Assembly (NCBI GenBank): GCA_038363925.1
Contig: JAQQWL010000008.1
Coordinates: 1,364,001-1,428,000 of the forward strand
Direction: 5' to 3'
DNA from: Apiospora phragmitis
Taxonomy: Eukaryota > Ascomycota > Sordariomycetes > Amphisphaeriales > Apiosporaceae
DNA: 64,000 nt
Below the pieces are notes generated by a model, which was not told the origin of the DNA, made no database searches, and saw only the letters and a list, made by a program, of their open reading frames with translations. This document shows, in pieces, positions 12,680 to 22,837 of this stretch. A program made the position numbers and the translations under genes. Positions within the stretch are counted from its first letter, which is position 1; the number at the start of each line of letters is the position of its first letter.

Positions 12680-13480
12680 ATAGCCTAGTCGGGGTATTAT
12701 AAACCCGTTCCGGTAAGTGGGGTCTTAGCCGTATAGTTAAGTCGGGTTATAATAATAGGGCTTAATAATATAAATATAAATAAGAGGGACTTCTTTCGAT
12801 ATTACGAGCTAGTTAAAAGGTTTACTTTTCGGCTTTATATAATAATTAGCGGCTAGGCCGTAACTAGTATATTCCCTTGCGATATTAATAAGCCCCTTTA
12901 TAGCCGGAACCGGAGGATAGAAGACTAGGTAAAGGTAAGACTACTTAAGCCTCCCTTCGACATTTTCGATAAATAATTCTCCTCTATAGCGTTATTAATA
13001 CCTACGACTAGCCGCTAGATTAAGAGTTGGCGGATACGCTTAATAATAATATTATTATTTTTAATAACGCGACGCGCCGGGTTTTATTCCGGAAGCTCTA
13101 AAAGAGTTTAGATACTTTAAACGGCTAGATCGGCTAACTAGAGTACGAGAAGTTAGTTCTAAAAAGTAATTTAAAGAAAGAAAGAGGTAAAAAAAAGGAA
13201 AAGAGTAATGCTTAACCTTAATTAGAAGTTTACGCGTATACGAGATATTATAGTAATTAAAAGAGAAATAAATAGCGTTACATTAGAACTCTAAGCTATT
13301 ACTCTTTTATCGTTAACGCCGGAAGCCGTTATAATTAAATCTAACTCTAAATCTAAGATTAAAAGTGTTATAAAAGCGTTTCGAGATTAAAACGGTATTT
13401 TTAAAATTTTATATTAATTTTTAATTAAATTATTCGTATTATTATTATATAGTATTATTGTTAGTTTTTAAGGTCGCCGT
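12680..13480. other. RIP-affected AT-rich tail, unidentified
   Basis: It lies outside the 3' LTR but still has RIP-like composition. One frame near 13,130-13,210 is rich in Lys and Glu (EYEKLVLKSNLKKERGKKK), which could be the tail of another transposon protein, but no family could be assigned. I looked for the missing 5' leader of copy A here and did not find it. Confidence 0.5.
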
Positions 13481-13519
13481 TGTATGGGCTAACCGTAGCA
13501 CCGTCAGCTGGCTTATAAT

Positions 13520-13560
13520 TATCGCACGTAAAAGTGGACATCCACCATATGCGTGCGATA
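13520..13560. repeat. Hairpin-forming palindrome at the RIP/gene-region boundary
   Basis: Outer arms TATCGCACG (13,520-13,528) and CGTGCGATA (13,552-13,560) are perfect complements over 9 bases. An inner pair GTGGA/TCCAC sits around a 2-base loop. The element lies just past the point where AT-rich RIP DNA gives way to normal composition. Confidence 0.6.
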
Positions 13561-13828
13561 TAGTAGTATAAGTACTCAATACGACATACTACACAGACCA
13601 AAGATTGACGGAGCCCAGACGAGAATGATTTGAAAGTTTAAGGGTACTTTGTTAATGTAATTAATATCTTTGACTTTTGAAATATAGTTCAGATGCCCCT
13701 GACGGCACTCGGACAACAAAAATATTTCTAAACCGCCGCAAATACCGTGTTGGGTGACCCAATACAGCACTTGTTCCCATGGAAAGAATAGGGATGGAAA
13801 TGATTTTCTTTTGTTGCAGTCGTGCTTC

Positions 13829-15294
13829 TTAGGATAGCTGACACGAGGGCCTAGACTTTTCAATTATAAAGAGGCATATATTACACAGTGAATTATGGTC
13901 ATATATACATTCAGTGCGTACCAGTTTGTCTAAAAGTCGTCCTCCACCCCTAGGACAGGGTTTGCTTGTCTGCCTCGTCTCGTACGTAATAAGCACCTGG
14001 TCATTCCTACGGATACCACCCCCTGTGAGACCCGTAGTACTCTCGCTAGATCCGTGCACACGCTCATCCTCTGCTTCTTCTGTTCGATTCGCCTTCGGGG
14101 CTTGGCTCGCGGTGATCGAGGTCGTGTGGCCTCCAGGATGCGGACCTCGGTACACCGCGGTCGCGAGCGTGTCGCGAACCTTGCTGCCCGCGCTCTTGCC
14201 GCCGCTGGAGGTGACGGGGTACTCGTAAGGGAGCATGATGCGCAGCCCCGAGGTGTAGCCGGTCAAGCTGTCGATGAAGCTTTTCAGGCTCGGCACGCAG
14301 GCGGTCAGAACCGTAAGATTCAGGGAAACCTGGTACCATACGACAGGGTCGACGGCCAGCCAAGTGATGTCGTCTCCTTGTAGGCTCTGAGGTCTCATGA
14401 TAAGGCTCGGGAGTGCGATGATCGGCACACTGCGAGATAGATACAGTTAGTTACAAAGCTCCAAGCTCACGTATGCAGATGCAAAGCGGTGTTAGGGGTA
14501 TATACTGACATTACGCGGACGCCAAAGAGCAGCACGACTTGCACCTTCTTGGTCATGCTCGTCTGGACCTTCCACATCATGGCGATGGGCAGAGGCACAG
14601 TAACAGATCTGTCACAATGTTTGCGACGCCGTTGAACAGGTACATGGCGCCTCCCCAGCTGGCCGACCCCATCGTCAGGGGCTGGTTCGCAGGATGTGTG
14701 GCGCTTTGCACGCTCAGCCCCACGACGCCCGCGAGTGTGCAGAAGACGATGGAGAGAAAGAGTAGTCGGTTGGCGTTGAAGAGATGGTTTTGGTTGATAC
14801 CGTGTACGGGGCGTTTGTGATGCCACGGGTAGCCTTGATTCGTGATGACACTGATCAAGAGGCAAACCGAGATCTTTGCGCAAGCTAGAACGAAGAGGGA
14901 TAGCAAATCGGCCGCGAATGTCAACTGTATAACACCACGTTGGTGATTAGCTGCCGGGTCTCCTCGGGCGCACTCCAAAAGTCCGAAAATCAAAACACAC
15001 CTTATCGAAGCGATGGAGTCGATCTTGATCAAGCTTAGAGGCATGCAGCCCCAGTCCTTTGTTACAGGACAGGACGACACACGCCGTTTGTGCAATCAGC
15101 AGAACAGTGGCGGCGATCAGTAAGATGTCATGGGTCTTGACAGTAGTCCAATTGAAACGCAGGGTGTTCTTCGCAATGACGGCCATCAAGGCGTATATGA
15201 AGAATATCAAAGTCGGCACTACCACTCTCGCCGACTGATTCTCGTCATCGACAGAATACCAGGGCTCGTGAAGGGATCGTTGCTCCATGATCAC
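13829..15294 (-). CDS. PTH11-like fungal rhodopsin-domain membrane protein (one frame break)
   Basis: Three exons: 15,294-15,001, 14,924-14,510 and 14,429-13,829. The introns are 14,925-15,000 and 14,430-14,509; the second has a CTAAC branch site. The protein of about 435 residues has the layout of the fungal seven-helix rhodopsin-fold family (PTH11-type receptors): N-terminal VVVPTLIFFIYALMAVIAKN helix, FAADLLSLFVLACAKISVCL, FNGVANIVTDLLLCL, KVQVVLLFGVRV and DPVVWYQVSLNLTVLTAC, then a hydrophilic tail with VLITYETR. Exon 2 needs a 2-base correction near 14,591-14,594, where CT appears duplicated, to pass from TDLLLCL to AMMWKVQTSMTKK. Family members sense surface or host cues at the plasma membrane; the ligand is unknown. 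The C-terminal end is uncertain. It is the first gene beside the RIP block, so real decay is possible. Confidence 0.75.
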
Positions 15295-16659
15295 GGACCT
15301 AAAGCCTGAGCCTGATGAGTCTGAGTCTGAGACGAGAATCTCCGTGTGTTAAAGAAACATGGGAATGCAATGCGATGCGGGTTCGGGGAATTAGCATGCA
15401 ATAAAGGCCCTTAGTCCATAGATAGTGAATGGGCAGATCGTCCTGATCTAGAAGGATCGACTCCTTCAACAGATCAATGTGCAAATAATTCCCCTGGCTC
15501 CCTACTCTCTCCCGTCTTTCTGTCAGTACTCACATCGTGTGTGTGGCTGCCAACCAAACGTCAGCCGTGGTGGTCCGGTTCTTTCCCCTTCTCTGCACAA
15601 TGCAGGGATGCTGACCTTAATGCAACGAGAACATGGTCATGGATTTAGCACAGCGTCGTCCCGGCCTGATTGTGTCAAATTCCTTTCGGTTGGGTTCAAT
15701 GCAGATATGTACTGTCGCAGTGTGTGATCACTTGCCTGAAGAGAGAACGCAGCCTCGTACTTTCTCCTATTGCAGTTGACTTGTTTGCTTCATATGCAAG
15801 ATTCATCTCAAAACTTGCCGGCTCGGCTGTCGGAAACAGACCCAAATACCGTTGTTGAAGAATGGGTTTTTGACAGGAGGGGGTGGGCAGAACGGCCCCT
15901 GCCGAAGGATTGGATAAGCAGAGTGATTTGTTCCTATAGGTCAGCCAGTCCTGTCAGCACTAGGCGATCTTGTCCGGATTCCCTTCCGGTGACAGGGGTA
16001 TGAACGCCCCCTTGTCTATTGGAGGGGTTCGCCAAATAGCAATGCCACCCAAATCTCGCCCATTGCGCCATTCGAATCCTTTACTGTGACAGCGGCGCAT
16101 TCCGCGACGTTTGCCTGCTCCCGACTACTCTGTTCAGCTCGGTATATCATAAAATGACAGGAAGATAAAGCTAGTGCTGTCTGGCAGACCGACGTTCACC
16201 GCATGTATTAGGCAGGTGAAGTTGTGGGTGTGTGACATTCATCACAAGCGAGCGACGAGGTTGAGCAATCTCATCAACGAATCCAACGTAGTATCGATCA
16301 TCCCGCCCATCGATTACTCTTCTGGGCTGCCCCCGAGAAATTATGCGCTGCTACGCCCAAAGGCCTTGATCCCAATGGAACGGTCGTATGGCTCGAGACC
16401 ACCGAAAACCGCCAATGCCAAATGATACCAAGCGTTCAGGGCCAACCCAGAGCCAGACCATCGGGTCCTATCTTTAACAATAAGAGTGCGCCCAAGTATG
16501 TCCTGAAGTGAGAGTCGGTGTCTCATAACCCACGTGATCTCCCACACCAGCAATTCGAGCTTTGCGGGATCAGCATCCCCTCTTTCCCACAAGTTACTTT
16601 TGCTTTTTCTCTTGCGCTGTATCTTCCCGAACTTTTATATCACATCGTTTCTTTCGCAA
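15295..16659. other. Intergenic, no supported gene
   Basis: Only short ORFs without recognisable motifs are present. It is a divergent promoter region between the PTH11-like gene (minus) and the APC permease (plus). Confidence 0.5.
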
Positions 16660-18507
16660 TGCAGCAAGAGGACGTCGAACTGCGATCGAGGGCGAAGGAG
16701 ACCAAGGCTCAAGATGGTTTCACCGTCGACGTCGACGATGACAGCAAGTCGCCGACGCCGACCTCGTCCCACCCTACCTGACCACCGACAGCCAGACCCG
16801 GACCCGGCGTCTGTTCTCCATGTCGCAGCTGTTTGCCTTTTCGTTGACCTACATGGGCACGTGGGAAGCATGGCACCAGAGTATCTACTCGCCCCTGTAT
16901 AATGGGGGCCCGCGCGCCATCTTCTGGGGTGGTTTCTTGACCGTCGCCGGCGCCCTCACCCAGGCCGCGTCCATAGCCGAGATGTCGTCTCTCCAGCCGG
17001 TCGCTGGCGCCCAGTATCACTGGACCTACCTCCTGGCCCCCAAGAGCGTGAACCGGTTCATGTGCTATCTCCAGGGCTGGGCCTCCTGGTTTGGCTATGT
17101 TGCGCTCCTGGCTGGCGTGGCCAACACGACCGCCATCCAGCTCGAAGGCATCGTCCAGTTCAACCACGAGAGTTATGTGCCGGGAGGCTGGCATACTTCC
17201 GTCATCGTCATTGCTTTACTCGTTGTTCTGGGCGGTCTGAATATGTACGCGTTTCAACTGGTTCCTTGGATCGAATTGACAGGTTTGTTGATGTGCTCCG
17301 CCCCCCTTTTCCCCTTTTTACTATCAGGTAAATAAATATGGCATCGAACGGAGGCTAAGATGAAACTTTCATGACAGGTGGAGTTCTTCATGTTGCCAAC
17401 TGGGTAGCCTTCATCGTCATATTTGCCGCTATGGGACCTCGACATGATCCGGACTTCTTGTTCGTCGACAGCACGACCTCAGGCTGGGTTGACAAGCCGG
17501 TCGTATCGTGGCATCTCGGAGTGGTCGCTCTGACTTGGGCTCTGACAGGTATGGATTTTTGATCCACCCCCTATCATTTCTCTTAAGGCTGACAACACGA
17601 TGGGGCTCTCAAGGCTTTGACAGTGCTATCCACATGAGCGAGGAGACCAAGAAAGCCAAGTCGGCCGTGCCCCGCGCCATCTTCTGGTCCATCTTCATGA
17701 ACGGGTGCATGGCCATCATCCAGATGGCCGTCTTTCTCATCTCAATGGGCCCGGTCGACGTCGCCATGCAAGCGTACGTGCCCTCGCTGACGGTCCTGTA
17801 CAACACGGTCAAATCGAAAAGCGCGGCGACGGCCGTCTGGACTTTGTTCTGGTTCGTGAGCATGTCGAGCAACCTGGCCTCGATCGCGTCCGTCTCCCGG
17901 CTTAGCTGGGCTTGGGCAAGGGATGGAGGGCTGCCCATCTACTTCGCCTATGTAAGAGAACTCCCTCTCTGTCGCCGCAACTATCTTGACCATGATCACT
18001 CTCCTTGGTTGGGACTAACCATACTCGATGTTTCATCTAGATCGACCCCAAGCGACACGTCCCCGTCCGCGCCGTAGTATTGTGCGTCATCCTGACCAGC
18101 CTACTCTGCCTGCTCAACATCGGCAGCTCGACCTACGTCGTCTTCAACGCCATCACGAGCCTCTGCAGCTGGGCGCTATACCTGAGCTACGCCATCTGCA
18201 TCCTCAGCATGGTACTGGCGCACTTCGAAAGAAGGGGTTCGTCGTCCGAAGGCCTCAAATTGGGCACCTGGAACCTCGGCCGGTACGGCTTCCCATCAAC
18301 GTCGCGGCGCTGCTGTACACGCTGTACATGATGGTCTGGCTGCCCTTCCCCTCAACGACGCCCGTCGATGCGGCCACGATGAACTACTGCGCCATCGCCG
18401 TCGCCTTCATCCTCGTCTTCACGTTCACCATGTGGTTCGGGTGGGCGCGGAAGAACTGGCCGGGGCCCAACCTCTCGATTCGTGACTACGTTATCGCGCA
18501 TTCGTAG
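16660..18507 (+). CDS. APC-superfamily amino acid/GABA/choline-type permease (two single-base frame breaks)
   Basis: Exons 16,660-17,282, 17,378-17,548, 17,614-17,951 and 18,041-18,507, joined by GT–AG introns that keep frame (for example ELT|GGVLHVANW and ALTG|FDSAIHMSEET). The roughly 510-residue protein has a polar N-terminus and about 12 hydrophobic segments. The block SAIHMSEETKKAKSAVPRAI is the fungal amino acid/choline/GABA permease signature loop, so it probably imports an amino acid, GABA or choline by proton symport at the plasma membrane; the substrate cannot be decided. Two breaks need one added base each: about 16,748 (AGCAAGTC, probably GG to G) and 18,292-18,294 (C4 to C3, GYGFP|INVAALLY). 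Downstream of both, the sequence is well conserved, which favours sequence error. Confidence 0.85.
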
Positions 18508-18711
18508 TGCAAGTTCAGTGCGGTAGATAGGCAAGACCAAAAGCCAACTTGCTGCTTATTTGAACTTTTGATATTCAAAGCATCCAGGTAACAACTCTGG
18601 TGAAAATGGCTAGACAATTATAGCTTGTCCGCCTTATCGTAAACCTACCAGTCTGTCCTGATATCTGTATTTCATTGTCCACCTGCCATCATTATCTTAA
18701 CGGCTTGCTAC

Positions 18712-20326
18712 TCAGCGAACTACACACTCCCCAAGGAAATCCTTGACGCACTTCACCCTCAGCTTTTCCATATCATTGACCCGTGTAATTTCACCAGCCT
18801 CCTGATACCATTGTTGAAGGAGTAGGATACTCTCGTAATAATCCTTCGTCGGGCGCCAAAGCTTAGCGTCCAGGTCTATGGCGCACCTCAAGTATTGTCT
18901 GGCAAGCTCGTGGTGGTAAAGGTAATATTCGATGGCTCCTACTGGGACTCGCTCCTCACACCAGACCCGGTGATAGCGCGCTATCACGTATAAACAACGC
19001 CACTCTATATAAGGGGTAACCGACGTTGTGTCCCCGGGATCCTTCTGGGTCAGGAGGGCAATGGATCGACTGTATGCTATGGGGCATTCACAGGCTCCGT
19101 TGCGGCACCTATCCAGAAGCAGTGCAGCCTGGAGGTACTCCCTACCATATGCTTCATTTAGGCATAGATCGTCGGTACTGTGCATATGTTCATGATCCCA
19201 GGTTTCTAAGTGCGTGTAGTAGCCAAGGTTGTGCCCTATTGTCAGATGGGGGTCTTGACGCCAAAGCCTAAGTACGTCGTAGTACCCGTTGGAGCCTTGG
19301 AAGGTATCGGGAATGCTTTTCAAGCAGTCGTGTAAGATTGGTGTGCGTTCCTCTTCGTCTTCAGTTTTGAAGATTCGGGTTATCTCGTTAACCGCTGAGT
19401 AGGTGAAGTGCCTCCTCCCGAGCCGAATAGCACAGTACTCGGCCAAGAACCTCCAGAGCCTCTGATGGATGGAATTGATAGGCTGACAGATGCCGATGGC
19501 GAGTAGCTGGAAGATTGCATAATGAGGTCACTCTTGGAGGATAATATGAAATTGATCGAACGCAACTTTCGCGCACGCCATACCCTCAGCAACGTAGTTT
19601 TTCGATAACAGCCATACCGCATCGGAATAACCAGCAATGGCTTTGGACGATCGGCTCTTGCGAAAACAACTCGTACGTAGACGTTGCATCATGGTTCATC
19701 ACCCTATGCTTGTTGCCCTCTAGAATGAACCAGTGGCCGACGTACTCTTTGAATCCAAGATCCCCAGGAGAGCGAAGCAGACTGTTCCCAGGCGGCGGAG
19801 TTACACATCGCATGTGTTCAAGTACCTCAACCCCATTAGTACGCTCAAGGAGATCATCCACCGTTGCGTCGGATCTTGTTAGATACCGCGCTACATCAAT
19901 GGGCCTTCCGTGCCGCAAGAATGCAGTCTGCTTGCCGGTGGAAGCCCGCTGGCGCTGATGTTTCAGAAGGGCTGCAACGTCGACTTTCCTGTTGTTCTTG
20001 AAGAACTTCCATTTACCCAACCGGGTCTTGTACATCTTCTTCCTATGAAACATCAATTTGAGCCGTGCTTTGAACTAGGACGAGGCAAAACTTCCTTACG
20101 TTGCCTTTACACCTTTCGCATCCAGTACTCTCATAACATCATCAAGTCTCATATCTTCAAGAAGGTAAAGCTTCCGAATCTCTTCTTTGAACGCATCGAT
20201 TGACGGCGGAGCTTCTTGGGTTTCCTCATGGTCCCTAGGGGGCTGATCAGCAGTATTGGCCTCTTTAGGTGGTGGTGCCGGATATGTAATTAATGGCACT
20301 GGGTGAGGCTCTCCTAGAGGAAACAA
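18712..20326 (-). pseudogene. Clr5-domain protein, probably a pseudogene
   Basis: The N-terminal piece (20,326-20,096) ends FKEEIRKLYLLEDMRLDDVMRV, and the next piece resumes FKARLKLMFHRKKMYKTRLG then KWKFFKNN. Together these match the Clr5 DNA-binding-like domain of filamentous fungi. The joining intron would be only 25-36 bases, shorter than usual. A frame break follows near 19,645 (into AIAGYSDAVWLLSKNY). An in-frame TGA lies at 19,528-19,530, within FHIILQE*PHYAIFQLLAIG. The rest (RLWRFLAEYCAIRLGRRHFT to ECVVR) is open to 18,712. With several independent lesions, including a likely CGA-to-TGA change, decay is more likely than for the other broken genes here. Clr5-type proteins often have such C-terminal regions of unknown function. 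Confidence 0.65.
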
Positions 20327-21337
20327 CTATCGGTGATCAGTATCGAAGAAGTAGCATGTCTGAGAGACGCTGTGGTATCTTACTGAAGGGGGGTGGGGAG
20401 AGGGAGGGTCAGGATGGGGAGGAGGGTTGGGGCGGAAGTCGACCAAATCGCATCTGCAGAGACATTCGCTCGCAGCCTGTCGCCGACTTCTCTCCTCTCC
20501 TGCAATGTTTATCATGATGGAAGACGGTCCGAGTTGAGACGAGTAAGTTTGAATAACCCCAAGAAGAGAGTGATGAACATCAATGCTTGAATGCTGGAAA
20601 TTTTACAATGAGTACCCAGACACTCCCATTTCAGGCAAATAACGCTAACTGCATGCGCCTACATGTGATAAGGGATGCAGCTGGAGCAAAAGTCCCCCCT
20701 ACAAATGAATTTGGAGCAAAGATCCCCCTTCAAATAGATTCCCTCGGTACTTGCAAATCGCACCTATACCACAGCAAAACGCCCGCGTGAAAGCTGGAGA
20801 TATCTTCTCTTCTGCTTCTGGTTGGTAGAAACGCCGCGAGGGGCTGTGGTAAACCCCCCATAGCCCCTGGCCAATATTGCGTCTTTGTTTGGCAAAATGA
20901 TATTCTTGGCATAGATTGGATGAGAAAGTTCCTTCACCGAGCAGCTAGCTGAGTACAGTAGAATAGGCTGTTTATTGGGTATGAAAAGCCCCCATCGCCC
21001 GAGTCTGGCTGGCATGGTGGCCAATAGGCTGAGTGCGGTAAATATAAGTCGGGGACTCGAAGCAGGGGGCTTGTTTGCTGGAGTTTGAGTGGCGGACTGG
21101 GTTAGGTACTGTCCTCGTTTTCATCCTGGCGCGCGTGACATGTAGAGAAACACCGGCCTGGCTCTTGGCATGCCATCAATGACAGCACATCACGGTGGTG
21201 GATCATTTGGCTTGAATCAGGGTGACGATGCAGAGCGAGTCCGCTTTTTCTGGTAACGCATTGCCGCATTTCGACTTTGATCTTAAATACTATATTGAAT
21301 ATCAGATCCTGGTGTATTACCACATGGATTACATAGT
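20327..21337. other. Intergenic, no supported gene
   Basis: It contains a purine-rich G/A tract at about 20,387-20,430 and no coding signal I can support. Confidence 0.5.
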
Positions 21338-22456
21338 TCATCCCTGCCGGGGCATCCGGTACTTCTGCCCATCGTCCTGATTATGCGTCGTCGCCAGCTT
21401 CGACACGGTCACGGTCGGCAACATGCACCCGTCGAGCTCGGCGACGAAATGGCTTGCGTTGGGGCTGGGCAGCTCCGAGAGCATCATGGGCGACGGATGC
21501 GACGAGTCCATCTCGACGGGCACCTCTTTGCTCCTGTGTACCTCGTGGACGGACCACTGGGAGCCGCCCTGGTCCTCGTGCAGCTTCTTGTAGGGCCGCA
21601 TTCTATCGTCGTCGTGGCCGTCGTTGCCAATCCCGTCGCCCATCATCATCATTGATTTCCGCTTCTTGTTCCTGCTGCGCCGCTTGCCCAGCCAGTAGAA
21701 CCCGCCGGCAAGAGCGCCCACAAACGCCAGTATGCCGGCTACGACGGCGGCCATCCATCCCCACGAGGGCTTTCCTCCTCCGCCCGACGATGGGCTGCCG
21801 GAATCTGTCGAGGCCGGTTTCGAGGTGGATGTAGCTGTGCTCGTCGTTTCCGTCCCCGTCGTAGCCGACGTCGGCGTGTCCTTCGAGTCGTCGGGCTCCT
21901 TGTTGGCCGACATGGGGTCCAGGGTGCCGCATCTCGACGGGCTCGAGTCGCCGCACTCCTTCTCTGCCGCTGCGTCCCCTTTGGCGTCCTCTATGCAGTC
22001 CTTATTGTTCTGCTCGCAGATAAAGGTCGGCATCGTCCGCATATAATAAGATAGGCCGGGCGCGGTACCATTGTCGCATGTGCAGGCATAATTGAGCGTC
22101 ATCTTATAGGTGGGTGGTCATAGATCAGCACCCGACTTCAACCAACAAACTTGGTATCATCCAACAACAGCTGCTTAGAAGGCTTCCAATAAACTCACAT
22201 GATCGCAGGAATTCAAGTCCAGGCCCGGGCCGACGCACAACTCGGCGCAGCTGTTCATTTGATCCTTGCACCATGATACTGTCACGGCAGCGTCAGCAGT
22301 CTATTCGTGGGTACATGTGTGCGTATAGTGAGAGGCTTCGTTAGACGTACACCGAGTTTCCACTGCGAGAGAGTTGGGGTTGAAGGCCGTCTGAGCCGAC
22401 CGGGCAAGATGGAAGCCATCGAGTAGGACGAGGCAGAGCAACAGCAATTCCCTCAT
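21338..22456 (-). CDS. Secreted-domain (DUF7707-like) single-pass membrane protein
   Basis: Exons 22,456-22,351, 22,278-22,199 and 22,102-21,338 give an uninterrupted 316-residue protein. The first exon boundary was placed at the GTACGT donor because it restores the frame into SWCKDQMNSCAELC. Residues 1-20 form a signal peptide (LLLLCLVLL core). Residues 35-105 carry a cysteine-rich module (WCKDQ, SCAELC, YACTCDNGTAPG, YYMRTMPTFICE) like the DUF7707 domain of fungal GPI-anchored proteins. A Ser/Thr-rich stalk follows, then a transmembrane helix at about 178-200 (WGWMAAVVAGILAFVGALAG), a basic stop-transfer RRSRNKKRK and a roughly 100-residue cytoplasmic tail. Here the module is attached to a membrane helix and tail instead of a GPI signal, suggesting a wall or surface sensor; that role is inference. 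Confidence 0.8.
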
Positions 22457-22837
22457 TGTACGCCGCGACGAAGTCGGTTCATATAATCATCTGAAGATGA
22501 TGGCGTCTAATAACAAGCCTCAAAGAAGGAATTGTTAGAAAGGCCATCGCAATATCTTTGAAGACGGTAAGCTTGATTGGGGACATATCGTCGTGTTGAG
22601 ACTATGCAATCCCCTTTTCCGGAGGGCGGATAGGGAACCGCACCCTTGCCGAAGGATTGAACACCATACTCATGTTGGGTAATTAACGGTTGATCAATTG
22701 ACCAATTGACAGAAAAACAGCTGAGTGATGCTGCAGGTACAGCTGTCAACACAGGTCCCACGCCGCAACTCAAGACTCGATTGGCCAACTGGGCGCTGCA
22801 CCGACAGGGGTGGGTTCGCTGTTAAACGGCTGCCTGG

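Noticed and set aside
12680..13480. Missing 5' leader of copy A displaced by the copy B insertion
   Set aside because: The reverse complement of the copy B leader (5,664-6,105) was compared by eye and not found here, so a simple nested insertion is not demonstrated.
22507..22788. 93-codon minus frame between DUF7707-like and transcription factor genes
   Set aside because: No signal peptide, motif or splice context; probably chance.
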